Assembly (NCBI GenBank): GCA_025935195.1
Contig: JAICVS010000008.1
Location: forward strand, 1-57,163
Direction of reading: 5' to 3'
Length of the DNA stretch: 57,163 nt
From: Ktedonobacterales bacterium
GTDB lineage: Bacteria; Chloroflexota; Ktedonobacteria; Ktedonobacterales; JADMIN01
Below, piece after piece: positions 1 to 7,729 of the stretch. The notes under the pieces were generated by a model, which saw only the letters and a list, made by a program, of their open reading frames with translations, did not search any database and was not told the DNA's origin. How positions within the stretch are numbered: position 1 is the first letter of the stretch; every line of letters begins with the position of its first letter. A program made the translations under genes and the position numbers.

Positions 1-1
1 G

Positions 2-1132
2 GTGGGGACGGCGCATGGGCGCACGCTGGACAACCTGCTGGTGAACCCGACGCTGGCCGATCTGGTGGGGGGGGTGCAGGCGGTGACGCTGGGCGATGAG
101 GAGGCGCGGCGGCGCGGCACGCAGAAGACGGTGTTGGAGCGCAAAGCCCCGCCCACCTTCGATGTGCTCGTCGAACAGGAGAGCTGGCAGCGCGTCACCG
201 TCCACCGCGATGTCGCCGCCGCCGTGGACGAGCTGCTGCGCGGCCAGGCGCCAGCCGCCGAGCTGCGCGAGCGCGACGAGCACGACCACGTCCACGCGCG
301 CACGACAATCGTGCGTCCCGATGGCGCGCTCGCCCCGCAGCAGCAGCCGTTCCTGGCCGGCGACGCCTTCGGCTTCACCGAGCGAGCAGCTAGCCGCCGC
401 CGCGGCTCTGGCTTGTGGCAGGACGAAATCGGCCAGCGCCGCGCCGTGCGCGGCGACGGTCTGCGCACGCTGTTGGACGACCCGCGCCGCGCGCGCATCG
501 AGGAGCCGCCGGCCATCGCGGCGGACGATGAGGATGACGACGAGGAGTTGGATGTCGAGCTGGCCGAGCCGACCGGCACCACCGGACCCTTCACGGTCGG
601 CGGTGGTCTTGGCAGCGCCTCCAGTGCCACCAGCGGCCTCCAGCGCAGGCGCCTACGCATCTATCCCTTCGGCATCAGCCGCGAGCGTCTGGAGCAGTCC
701 GCGCGCCAGCTCAAGGTGCCCGTCGAGATCAGCCGCGACCAGACCAGCGCCGACGCCGTGATCACGCTCAAGACCTTCTACCGGCGCCAGGCCGGCATGC
801 TGCGCGAGGCCGAGAGCGAGCGCAAGCCGATCTACATCCTGCGCACCAACACCGTCGCGCAGATGCAGGAGTGCCTCGCCCGCATCTTCGACCTGCGCCA
901 GAGCGAGGCCGCGCTGGCGAGCGGCCGTGGTGGCAACCCAACCACCCAGGCCATGGAGGAGGCTGAAGACGCCATCCATCGCCTGCTCAATCACAACATG
1001 GGCCGGGTGGAGCTGACGCCGCAGAACTCCTACGTTCGCCGCTTGCAGCACCAGGTCGCCGGCCGCTATAACCTCGAATCGCGCTCCTTCGGCAAAGAGC
1101 CGAACCGCCGCGTACAGATCTTCGGCCGCTAA
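2..1132 (+). CDS. R3H-domain AAA ATPase (Ycf45/SpoIIIAA-like), 3' part
   Basis: This is the C-terminal 376 residues of a larger protein whose 5' end lies before the window. The opening residues (GTAHGRTL, then NPTLADLVGG, TLGDEEARRRGTQKTVLER) match the end of the SpoIIIAA-like ATPase core in the Ycf45 family. An acidic linker follows at visible residues 174-190. A Ycf45-type middle domain then occupies about 217-290 (YPFGISRERLEQ, TLKTFYRR). The protein ends in an R3H single-strand nucleic-acid-binding domain, with the R-x3-H signature at R346/H350. A role in RNA or ssDNA transactions is inferred from the domains. The family assignment is confident; the substrate is unknown. A hairpin follows the stop codon. 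Confidence 0.85.
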   Translation: MGTAHGRTLDNLLVNPTLADLVGGVQAVTLGDEEARRRGTQKTVLERKAPPTFDVLVEQESWQRVTVHRDVAAAVDELLRGQAPAAELRERDEHDHVHARTTIVRPDGALAPQQQPFLAGDAFGFTERAASRRRGSGLWQDEIGQRRAVRGDGLRTLLDDPRRARIEEPPAIAADDEDDDEELDVELAEPTGTTGPFTVGGGLGSASSATSGLQRRRLRIYPFGISRERLEQSARQLKVPVEISRDQTSADAVITLKTFYRRQAGMLREAESERKPIYILRTNTVAQMQECLARIFDLRQSEAALASGRGGNPTTQAMEEAEDAIHRLLNHNMGRVELTPQNSYVRRLQHQVAGRYNLESRSFGKEPNRRVQIFGR

Positions 1133-1156
1133 TACCGCCGACCGCGCTGGTTCTCA

Positions 1157-1193
1157 GGGCGCCTCCTCTTCCTTTTGTGGAGGGGAGGCGCCC
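1157..1193. terminator. Hairpin between convergent genes
   Basis: Perfect 10-bp arms (GGGCGCCTCC at 1157-1166 and GGAGGCGCCC at 1184-1193) enclose a T-rich loop. The hairpin sits 24 bp after the R3H gene stop and 26 bp from the end of the convergent membrane gene, so it could end both transcripts. There is no clear U-tract, so it may instead act as an RNA-stabilising hairpin. Confidence 0.5.
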
Positions 1194-1219
1194 AGCCTGT
1201 ATTCATCGCCACGCGCAAT

Positions 1220-1984
1220 CTATCCTCGCGCCGCGCGCAGCGATAGTCCCTGCAGCGCCACCGCCGCCACCGCCGCGCTGACGAACGCCGCCGCGATCCC
1301 CGCTCGCGTCACCAGCGCCGCTACGACCGCGAAGAATGTCGCAAAGCTGAACAACCCAAGCATGACCCCGCGCAACAGCCGCGCCGCCGCGGCCGCTCCT
1401 TCGCTCCGATGCGTGAAGGCGCCCAGCACCGTCGCGTAGATCGGGAACGGCGCCAGCAGCCCTGAGAGGTGCGGCCCCAGCACCGGCGCCAGCTCCGTCA
1501 GCGTCACTACGAAGCTTGTCGCCACGAGCATCCGCCCCGGCACATCCCACCAGGGCGCCGGCCGCGACACCACCGTCGCGGCCGGCTTGCGGCGCGGCAT
1601 CAGCGCCACCGTCACAGCCAGCAGCGCGATCACCGCCACATAGAGCGGCAACAGCGGCGGCGTGACCTCCACGAGCGCCGCCACCACCGCGAAGTACATA
1701 CCACAGCTCAGCGGCACTGTCAGCTGCCAGCTCAGCCGGAACGCCAACCGGCTATAGGCCAGGCAAAACGCCACCTGCGCAATCGCGCCGGCCAGAATCC
1801 CTACCGCTGCCCGCGCCGCGAACGCCGTCCCCTGATCCAGCGCCAGGAACAGCGCCACCGGCCCCGACGTCAGCGGCAGCCCCACCAGCCATCCGCTCAC
1901 AGCCGGCCCCCAGCGCCGCCCCGCCAGACTCACCAGCCCGATCAGCAGCGGCGTCAACACGAGCTTCAGCAGCAGCGTCTCCAT
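1220..1984 (-). CDS. Polytopic membrane protein of unknown function
   Basis: The product has 254 residues and about eight hydrophobic segments, beginning at the N-terminus (METLLLKLVLTPLLIG). It is symmetrical in appearance, with two halves of about four helices separated by a basic cytoplasmic stretch near residue 130 (MPRRKP). I see no transporter or enzyme signature. A motif after the first helix (SGWLVGLPLTSGP) looks conserved in style but I cannot place it. There is only a weak ribosome binding site before the ATG. The gene is convergent with the R3H gene. Membrane location is confident; function is unknown. Confidence 0.7.
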   Translation of the reverse strand: METLLLKLVLTPLLIGLVSLAGRRWGPAVSGWLVGLPLTSGPVALFLALDQGTAFAARAAVGILAGAIAQVAFCLAYSRLAFRLSWQLTVPLSCGMYFAVVAALVEVTPPLLPLYVAVIALLAVTVALMPRRKPAATVVSRPAPWWDVPGRMLVATSFVVTLTELAPVLGPHLSGLLAPFPIYATVLGAFTHRSEGAAAAARLLRGVMLGLFSFATFFAVVAALVTRAGIAAAFVSAAVAAVALQGLSLRAARG

Positions 1985-2012
1985 GCTGGAAAGGATACCG
2001 CGATTCTCGCCC

Positions 2013-2474
2013 CTACAACACCTTGACCACGAAGCGGCTCATCACCAGCCGCACATTCTGCGCGCTGAAGGAGAGGTGCGCGGGCGCGAGTGGCGTGTTG
2101 CTCGTCGCGTCGCCCAGGCAGTTCCCGCTCGCGCAGAAGTCCATCACCCGCTCGTGAACGTCCACCAGATAGTCCTGCGCGCCGCTGCCCGATGCGAAGT
2201 CCGACTCAGCGATGCCCCCGCCCGCGCTGGGATTGTATTTGCCCACCGAGCCGGTCCAGCCGTAGATCCCGCCAATGCAGCTCGCCACCGGCCGCGCGAA
2301 GCACATTGCCTTCGCCGTCCACAGCATGTCGCCGTGGTCATCCGTCGCGATGATCTCATACTGCCCCTGGCGCGCGCCGCTTCGCCAGAGTGAGCGCGGG
2401 AGCGGAGACGATCGGAGGCGGGCGATCGGGAGACATCCCACCCGATTTCGCCGCCGTTCCCGTTCTGTTGTCAT
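2013..2474 (-). CDS. Hypothetical protein, possibly a gene remnant
   Basis: The last 115 or so residues look like real coding sequence (QYEIIATDDHGDMLWTAK, four cysteines, balanced composition). The first 35 residues are Arg-rich and read like out-of-frame G+C-rich DNA. No convincing start with a ribosome binding site precedes the good part. It may therefore be the 3' remnant of a longer gene, or a gene with an unrecognised start. No family is recognised. Confidence 0.35.
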   Translation of the reverse strand: MTTERERRRNRVGCLPIARLRSSPLPRSLWRSGARQGQYEIIATDDHGDMLWTAKAMCFARPVASCIGGIYGWTGSVGKYNPSAGGGIAESDFASGSGAQDYLVDVHERVMDFCASGNCLGDATSNTPLAPAHLSFSAQNVRLVMSRFVVKVL

Positions 2475-2507
2475 CCCTCACCAACACCATTTCACGCCGC
2501 GCTTGCG

Positions 2508-2888
2508 CTAGGCCGCTTTCGCCGCCCTGGCGCCGCCGCGCCGGATGCGCGCGACCGCCATCTCGCCGGAGCCGACGGCCAGGATGGCGAGCACCAGATG
2601 GATGATCCGGATCAGGGTGGTGAGGCCGATGGATTCCTGCGCGATGCCGACGATGGCAAGCGCCAGGCCGAGCAGGAAGGTGAGGAGGTTGAGCCAGATC
2701 GGCCCGCCGCGCACCGCCTGCACGACGCCCAGATACCACAGGCAGATCACGAAGAGTACGCCGACGACGATATGCACGCGCTCGATGCCCGGCGTTACCT
2801 TGACTGTTCCAATCCAGAAGAGGATGCCCAGGACAATGTTGATCAGGAAGAACAGGCGCAGACCGATGGATGCGAGACGTACGAGCAT
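2508..2888 (-). CDS. Small four-helix membrane protein
   Basis: The product has 126 residues and about four transmembrane helices, starting MLVRLASIGLRLFFLIN and ending in a basic tail (RIRRGGARAAKAA). The frame is open further upstream, but GGAGGTGG lies 7 bases before the ATG at 2888 and the sequence before it is not protein-like, so this start is preferred. An extended -10 box lies about 85 bases upstream on the same strand. Function is unknown. The layout resembles small heme- or quinone-associated four-helix proteins, but no ligand motif is clear. Confidence 0.65.
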   Translation of the reverse strand: MLVRLASIGLRLFFLINIVLGILFWIGTVKVTPGIERVHIVVGVLFVICLWYLGVVQAVRGGPIWLNLLTFLLGLALAIVGIAQESIGLTTLIRIIHLVLAILAVGSGEMAVARIRRGGARAAKAA

Positions 2889-2973
2889 GGGTGCCACCTC
2901 CGCTTGCTGATGCCGCGATGTCGCCACGATGATGCCGATGGGATGCCGCCGGGAAGGCTCAGGCATATGCACA

Positions 2974-2982
2974 AGAATAGCA
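2974..2982 (-). promoter_or_regulatory. Extended -10 promoter element
   Basis: On the minus strand this reads TGCTATTCT, an extended -10 box (TGn plus TATTCT) about 85 bases before the four-helix membrane protein start. No good -35 box is visible. The same TGCTATxxT form recurs before several other genes in this window. Confidence 0.35.
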
Positions 2983-3187
2983 TAGCGCGTCGCGCCGCCG
3001 GTTGGGTAGGCCGATTGCCTCAGGCGGGCGTCCTCTGCGATCAACAGTCGCAACCGGCCGCTCAATTGTGGTAAGCTATGTGCAAAGTGTTTTCTGAGCG
3101 CACCTGACCCGGAGGCCGCGCTTGCGCTCCGAGGATAGATGAGTGAACGCATAAGACCCGCCGCGAGGCGAGGAGGCTGAAAGCAAC

Positions 3188-3361
3188 ATGGACTGGGTTC
3201 CTGTCGTGTGGATCGCGATCATTGATCTGCTGTGGATCGGTGTGGGTATCTTCGCCATCTGGTTCTTCCGCCGCGGCATGAAGGCGCCGACCGAGGGCGA
3301 GATGGAGGCGGCGCGCGAGCAGGCGCACGTCGAGCAGCCAACGGCGACGGCCGCCCACTAG
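3188..3361 (+). CDS. 57-residue single-pass membrane peptide
   Basis: A short open frame starts at ATG 3188, 11 bases after AGGAGG (3171-3176), and ends at TAG 3361. It encodes 57 residues: one hydrophobic helix (residues about 4-27, VPVVWIAIIDLLWIGVG), a basic stop-transfer (FRRGMK) and an acidic, Ala/Glu-rich cytoplasmic tail. The layout fits a type I/N-out single-span small protein. A strong intrinsic terminator follows 48 bases later, separating it from map. Function is unknown. The good ribosome binding site, the coherent membrane topology and the terminator support a real gene. Confidence 0.6.
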   Translation: MDWVPVVWIAIIDLLWIGVGIFAIWFFRRGMKAPTEGEMEAAREQAHVEQPTATAAH

Positions 3362-3408
3362 CAATTGCCGGCGCATTCAGCGGATAATATGTAAGAGGTA
3401 GCGGCGCA

Positions 3409-3441
3409 GCCCACGGTCGAGACGCTGGCCGTGGGCTTTTT
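3409..3441 (+). terminator. Intrinsic terminator
   Basis: A perfect 8-bp stem (GCCCACGG 3409-3416, CCGTGGGC 3429-3436) with a 12-base loop is followed directly by TTTTT (3437-3441). This is a classic rho-independent terminator for the upstream small membrane gene. Confidence 0.85.
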
Positions 3442-3498
3442 GGTGTTGCCATGCGAGCGGCCCGGTGAGGGTCGCCCTTGAAATCGAGCACACATACT

Positions 3499-4287
3499 AT
3501 GGCAGTTCTTATGAAAACCCGGCAGCAGGTGGCGCTGCTGCGCGACGCGGGCCGCATCGTGGCGGAGACGTATGAGGCGCTCAAACCGCACGTCGTGCCC
3601 GGCGTCTCGACCATCGATCTCGACCACATCGCCGAAGAGTTCATCCGCAAGAGCGGCGCGCTGCCGATGTACAAAGGCTACGGCGCGATGCGCGACCGCC
3701 AGGGCCGGCAGGTGCGGCCGCCGTTCCCCGCGACGATCTGCGTGGCGATCAACGACGTGATCTGCCACGGCATCCCCGGTCCCAAGCAGGTGCTCAAGGA
3801 GGGGGACATCATCGGCATTGACATCGGCACGCTCTACAAGGGCTGGGTCGGTGACGCCTGCCGCACCTTTACAGTGGGCAAGGTGGATGACCAGTCGCGC
3901 AAGCTGGTGGATGTGGCGCTGCGCTGCCTGGAGCTGGGTATCGAGCAGGCGCATCCGGGCAAGCGCCTGGGCGACATTGGCCACGCCATCCAGACCTATG
4001 CCGAGGCCAACGGCTTCTCGACGGTGCGCGAGCTGGCGGGGCATGGCGTCGGCCGCGCACTGTGGGAGGAGCCAACGGTGCTGCATTTCGGCAAGGCGGG
4101 CACGGGGCTGAAGATCGAGCCAGGGATGGTCTTCACCATCGAGCCGATGATCAACGCCGGTGGGCCGGACATCGCGACGCTGCCCGACCACTGGACGGTG
4201 GTAACGGCGGACGGCTCGCGTTCGGCGCAGTTCGAGCACTCGATGGCGATCACGGAGAATGGGCCGGAGCTGCTGACGGTGCTGTAA
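3499..4287 (+). CDS. map: Type I methionine aminopeptidase
   Basis: The enzyme removes the N-terminal methionine from nascent proteins in the cytosol. The product has 262 residues. All metal and catalytic residues of the family are in place: H90 (CHGIPG), D108 (IDIG), D119 (VGDACRTF), H182 (GHGVG), E215 (FTIEP) and E246 (QFEHS). The frame opens at a TTG 21 bases upstream, but alignment with E. coli Map (MAISIKTPED) puts the start at ATG 3499 (MAVLMKTRQQ). It follows the terminator and is 3 bp before a dissimilar orphan gene. Confidence 0.95.
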   Translation: MAVLMKTRQQVALLRDAGRIVAETYEALKPHVVPGVSTIDLDHIAEEFIRKSGALPMYKGYGAMRDRQGRQVRPPFPATICVAINDVICHGIPGPKQVLKEGDIIGIDIGTLYKGWVGDACRTFTVGKVDDQSRKLVDVALRCLELGIEQAHPGKRLGDIGHAIQTYAEANGFSTVRELAGHGVGRALWEEPTVLHFGKAGTGLKIEPGMVFTIEPMINAGGPDIATLPDHWTVVTADGSRSAQFEHSMAITENGPELLTVL

Positions 4288-4290
4288 GGG

Positions 4291-4941
4291 ATGCTAGCGA
4301 TGAGCCATTACTATGGTATCGTACTGGTTCCCAGCAACACGAGCGACATCAAGACACAGGCTGCTCAGTTGCTAGAGCGATTCAACGTCAACACGGAACG
4401 GCCGCCGTACAAAGATTACATGACGAGCGCAACACTCGCGTATCATTCACGCCGCCACAAGATCGTGCATGGGCGCTGGCAGGAGCTTGCCAAAGCCGTC
4501 AACCCAGACGAAGATCAACCATGGCTAGCTGACGAGCATGGCCTGTATAAAATGAGCACACAGAATCCGGAAGGTGCCTTCGATTGGTGGATGATCGGTG
4601 GGCGCTGGGATGGCGTCATCCAGGGGAAGCGGCGGCCCGGAAGTCCTTACGAAGATGAGCATCAACGGGTCGAGTACAATTCGTGCTTGGCGCGAGAGCT
4701 ACGAGCGAACGCACGATCCAGGCTTGCCAGCGACCATTCCGGCAAGCTCAGTTGGGACTTCTTCTGGTTTATCATCACGCCTGACGATGCGTGGCATGAG
4801 AATCCAAATGGATTCTGGAACGATGATGTCAAGGATGTCGACGGAAACCGTGAGCGCGAAGAGGTATGGTGGCAGACGGTGGATGAGATACTCTCGCAGC
4901 ACGAGGGTTGCATCGCGGTGGGCGTTGACTGTCATCTCTAA
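4291..4941 (+). CDS. Orphan protein with GGRW motif, low G+C
   Basis: The product has 216 residues and no recognised family. It is Trp-rich (WWMIGGRWDG around residue 105, WDFFWFI, VWWQTV) and ends in CIAVGVDCHL. Similar W-x-x-GGRW stretches occur in uncharacterised phage and plasmid proteins; this is from memory and not tested. Base composition is visibly lower in G+C (about half) than its neighbours, and codon choice is mixed, suggesting recent acquisition. It starts 3 bases after the map stop, so it is probably read with map. Confidence 0.6.
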   Translation: MLAMSHYYGIVLVPSNTSDIKTQAAQLLERFNVNTERPPYKDYMTSATLAYHSRRHKIVHGRWQELAKAVNPDEDQPWLADEHGLYKMSTQNPEGAFDWWMIGGRWDGVIQGKRRPGSPYEDEHQRVEYNSCLARELRANARSRLASDHSGKLSWDFFWFIITPDDAWHENPNGFWNDDVKDVDGNREREEVWWQTVDEILSQHEGCIAVGVDCHL

Positions 4942-5051
4942 GACTTGAGCACCTTGCGGCGTCTCCTGTCCCTTCGATCAGAACCATCCACGCGCTTGCC
5001 TCACCCTCTTGACGCACCCTCTCCCCGGCGTTATCATCTCTCCGGCCATTC

Positions 5052-5069
5052 TAACTATCCGGTTAGTTA
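5052..5069. promoter_or_regulatory. Palindromic TetR-type operator
   Basis: The 18-bp sequence TAACTATCCGGTTAGTTA is a palindrome at 16 of 18 positions, centred 33 bp before the tetR start. Its half-site TAACTA/TAGTTA and CCGG centre resemble many TetR/AcrR-family operators. It is most likely the autoregulatory site for the adjacent regulator and its pump. Confidence 0.7.
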
Positions 5070-5093
5070 AGAGTTTGGGCGAGAGGGATGGCG

Positions 5094-5777
5094 ATGATCG
5101 AGGAGCGCAAGCAAACCGACAAGCGCCCACGCGAGCGCGACAGCGAGGTCGCGCGCGAGGCCATCTTGCATGCGGCGGAGGAGGCCTTCGCCGCGCATGG
5201 GTTCAGCGGGGCGCGGGTGGACGCCATCGCCGAGGCAGCCGGCTACAACAAGGCGCTGATCTTCCACTACTTCGGCGACAAGCTGGGCCTGTACCGCGCG
5301 CTGATGTCACGCACCAAGGAGCAGCTCTTCGCGCGACTCATCCCCAATGTCGAGCATGTGCTGGGGGATGGGACGCGCGATGTCACCGCCGCCGACGTGC
5401 GCGCGTTCGCCGCGGACACGATAGGCATGGTCTTCGACTTCTACGCCGAGCACCCGAACAACGCGCGGATTCTGGCCTGGGAGGCGGCGGAGGGCTGGCG
5501 GATGTTCTCCGTCTGCGCGCCGGCCACACCCTACAACTGGTCCGGTCGCGTGCGCGAGCTGATCGCGCGCGGGCAGGCCGCGGGCATCGTGCGCCGCGAT
5601 CTGGACCCGGTCATTCTGTTCACCACGGTGATGAGCCTGCCGCTCATCCATTTCGTCTCGCTGCCCCGCTTCCAATTGATGTTCCCGGACACGGAATTCA
5701 CCACGCCCGCAGCGCTCGCGCATGCCTGCGAGCAGATCACGGAGCTGGTGCTGCGCGGCACGCTGGCGCACAACTGA
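5094..5777 (+). CDS. TetR/AcrR-family repressor
   Basis: The product has 227 residues. The N-terminal helix-turn-helix spans about residues 20-70 (REAILHAAEEAFAAHGFSGA, then AIAEAAGYNKALIFHYFGDK, the family's recognition helix). The remainder is an alpha-helical ligand domain. GAGAGGG (5081-5087) lies 6 bases before ATG 5094; the in-frame ATG at 5088 would leave no spacing, so 5094 is chosen. A palindromic operator lies just upstream and a drug-efflux pump 54 bp downstream on the same strand. This suggests autorepression relieved by a pump substrate. Confidence 0.9.
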   Translation: MIEERKQTDKRPRERDSEVAREAILHAAEEAFAAHGFSGARVDAIAEAAGYNKALIFHYFGDKLGLYRALMSRTKEQLFARLIPNVEHVLGDGTRDVTAADVRAFAADTIGMVFDFYAEHPNNARILAWEAAEGWRMFSVCAPATPYNWSGRVRELIARGQAAGIVRRDLDPVILFTTVMSLPLIHFVSLPRFQLMFPDTEFTTPAALAHACEQITELVLRGTLAHN

Positions 5778-5831
5778 GACGGCATACACCTGACGAACAC
5801 GCGCAACCGCGTGAGATTGCGGAGGTATCCT

Positions 5832-7562
5832 TTGCGCCTCGACTACAAATGGCGGGCGGCCATCACCGTCTCGATTGGCCTGTTTATGGCCGTGCTAGAT
5901 AACACCATCGTCTCGGTCGCGCGGCCGCAGATGCAGGCCTATTTCCACACCGACCTGGATACGATCAACTGGGTCTCGACGGCGTACTTCCTGGCGCAGG
6001 CGGCGGTAATCCCGATCACTGGCTATCTGAGCGACCTGCTCGGCTCGAAGCGCGTCTTCCTGACGGCGCTCGCGATCTTCACCATCGGCTCTGCGCTCTG
6101 CGCCGTCGCGCCGGACGAGCACCTGCTGATCGGGTTCCGCGTCTTGCAGGGCATCGGCGGCGGCGCGCTCTTCCCCATCGCCTTCGCCATCGTCTTCCGC
6201 GTCTTCCCGCCGGCTGAGCGCGGCCCGGCCGGCGCGGTGATCGGCGTGCCGGTGCTGCTGGCTCCGGCCTTCGGGCCGACCATCGGCGGCTACCTGACGA
6301 CCACTTTCGACTGGCACGCCATCTTCACCATCAACCTGCCCATCGGCGTGCTTGCCTTCGCGCTGGCCGCGCTGGTGCTGCGCGGGCGCGACGCGGAGCG
6401 GGCGACGCTGGGCGCGGCGCCGGTCGGCCGCAAGCGTTTCGATGTGCTGGGTCTGGTGCTCTCGATGGCCGGGTTCACGGCGGTGGTGTATGGCATCTCC
6501 GAGGCGAGCGCGCTCAAGCCGGATCAGACGGTACGCGGCTGGGGTGATCCGAGCGTGGCGCCGTTCCTGATCGCGGGCGGCGTGCTGCTGGTGGCGTTCT
6601 TCATCGCTGAGCTGTTCGTCAGCGATCCGGTAATGGATGTGCGCTTGTTCGCCAACTACACCTTCACGACGGCCAACGTGCTGATGTGGGCGATCTCCGG
6701 CTTCCTCTTCGGCAGCCTGTTCCTGCTGCCGATCTTCTTCCAGCAGGTGCAGGGCAAGACGCCGCTGGAGTCCGGCGAGCTGGTGATCGCGCAGGGCCTG
6801 GGCGCGGCGATCAGCACGGTCTTCGCCGGGCGGCTCTACAACCGCGTGGGGCCGCGTATCCTCGCCGCGCTGGGCTTCGCGCTGGTGACAGTCGGGACGT
6901 ACGGCTTCACGCAGTTGGCCGTTGACTCGTCGGGGCAGTCGTTGCAGGTGTGGATGGTGCTGCGCGGGCTGGGCCTGGGGCTGACCAACATCCCCTTGCA
7001 AACGCTGGCGCTCTCGGTCGTCAGCAACCGGGCGATGGCGCGCGCCTCGTCGCTGGTGAACGTGATGCGCCAGGTGTTCAGCGCAATCGGCATCACCATC
7101 CTGACGACGTACTTCGTCACGCAGACGAGCGACTACGCGACACCGCTAGTCAAGAGCAGTGCGCAGCAGTTCGGCGCGGCGACCGCGCAGAGCCTCAGCA
7201 GCGGCTCGCCGCTGGACCCGACCACGCCGCTGGGCCAGCTCGTCGGTCAGTGCGCGGCTCCCTTCGGCCCACAGGCGGCGCAGAATCAGGCCGCGATCCA
7301 GCAGTGCGTGCAGCAGCACATCCAGCAGCAGACGGCGCAGGCGACGCAGGCGCACCTGCCGCAGATCGTGCAGCAGGTGTTCCCGGCCGCCGCGACCCAT
7401 GCGCTGAACGACACGTTCCTGATCACGATGATCGGCTGTGGCATCGCCATCGTGCTGGCGCTCTTCCTGGGTCGCGATCCGTCCATCACAGCGGCGAGGC
7501 GCGCGGCAGCCACGGGCGAGGTCGTGAGCGAGGCGCCGCGGCCGGCGATGGTCGCGGAGTAG
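5832..7562 (+). CDS. DHA2-family (EmrB/QacA) MFS efflux pump
   Basis: A 14-helix proton-coupled exporter in the cytoplasmic membrane, 576 residues. Family marks include helix 1 LFMAVLDNTIVSVARPQM (motif D1), GYLSDLLGSKRVF (motif A) and GIGGGALFPIAFAIVF with the helix 5 antiporter Gly/Pro pattern. Between the last two helices (about residues 440-520) lies an unusually long Gln/Ala-rich extracytoplasmic loop containing a cysteine pair. The start is TTG 5832, 6 bases after CGGAGG; the GTG at 5811 has no binding site. It follows a tetR gene, which probably controls it. Substrate is unknown. Confidence 0.92.
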   Translation: MRLDYKWRAAITVSIGLFMAVLDNTIVSVARPQMQAYFHTDLDTINWVSTAYFLAQAAVIPITGYLSDLLGSKRVFLTALAIFTIGSALCAVAPDEHLLIGFRVLQGIGGGALFPIAFAIVFRVFPPAERGPAGAVIGVPVLLAPAFGPTIGGYLTTTFDWHAIFTINLPIGVLAFALAALVLRGRDAERATLGAAPVGRKRFDVLGLVLSMAGFTAVVYGISEASALKPDQTVRGWGDPSVAPFLIAGGVLLVAFFIAELFVSDPVMDVRLFANYTFTTANVLMWAISGFLFGSLFLLPIFFQQVQGKTPLESGELVIAQGLGAAISTVFAGRLYNRVGPRILAALGFALVTVGTYGFTQLAVDSSGQSLQVWMVLRGLGLGLTNIPLQTLALSVVSNRAMARASSLVNVMRQVFSAIGITILTTYFVTQTSDYATPLVKSSAQQFGAATAQSLSSGSPLDPTTPLGQLVGQCAAPFGPQAAQNQAAIQQCVQQHIQQQTAQATQAHLPQIVQQVFPAAATHALNDTFLITMIGCGIAIVLALFLGRDPSITAARRAAATGEVVSEAPRPAMVAE

Positions 7563-7570
7563 CGCGCGAA

Positions 7571-7613
7571 GTCCTCACCCCCAACCCCCTCTTTTCGCAA
7601 GGAGAGGGGGAGG
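7571..7613 (+). repeat. Palindromic repeat family A, copy 1
   Basis: CCTCACCCCCAACCCCCTC is followed by a complementary GGAGAGGGGGAG arm with a short unpaired centre. It starts 8 bases after the pump stop codon. Other copies are near 18071, 42026, 46635, 49934, 53070 and 54695, with a half copy near 52642. In RNA it would form a strong hairpin at the transcript end. Confidence 0.75.
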
Positions 7614-7729
7614 CGCCCCGTGTCGCGCCGGAGACGTAAATGCGCGACGCGGCCGTGCGTCTGAGCGCCAGGGGCATATCTCAGGGACATGTCACGACAT
7701 GCTGGTGCGTACGTCACGAGGAGCGGTTG

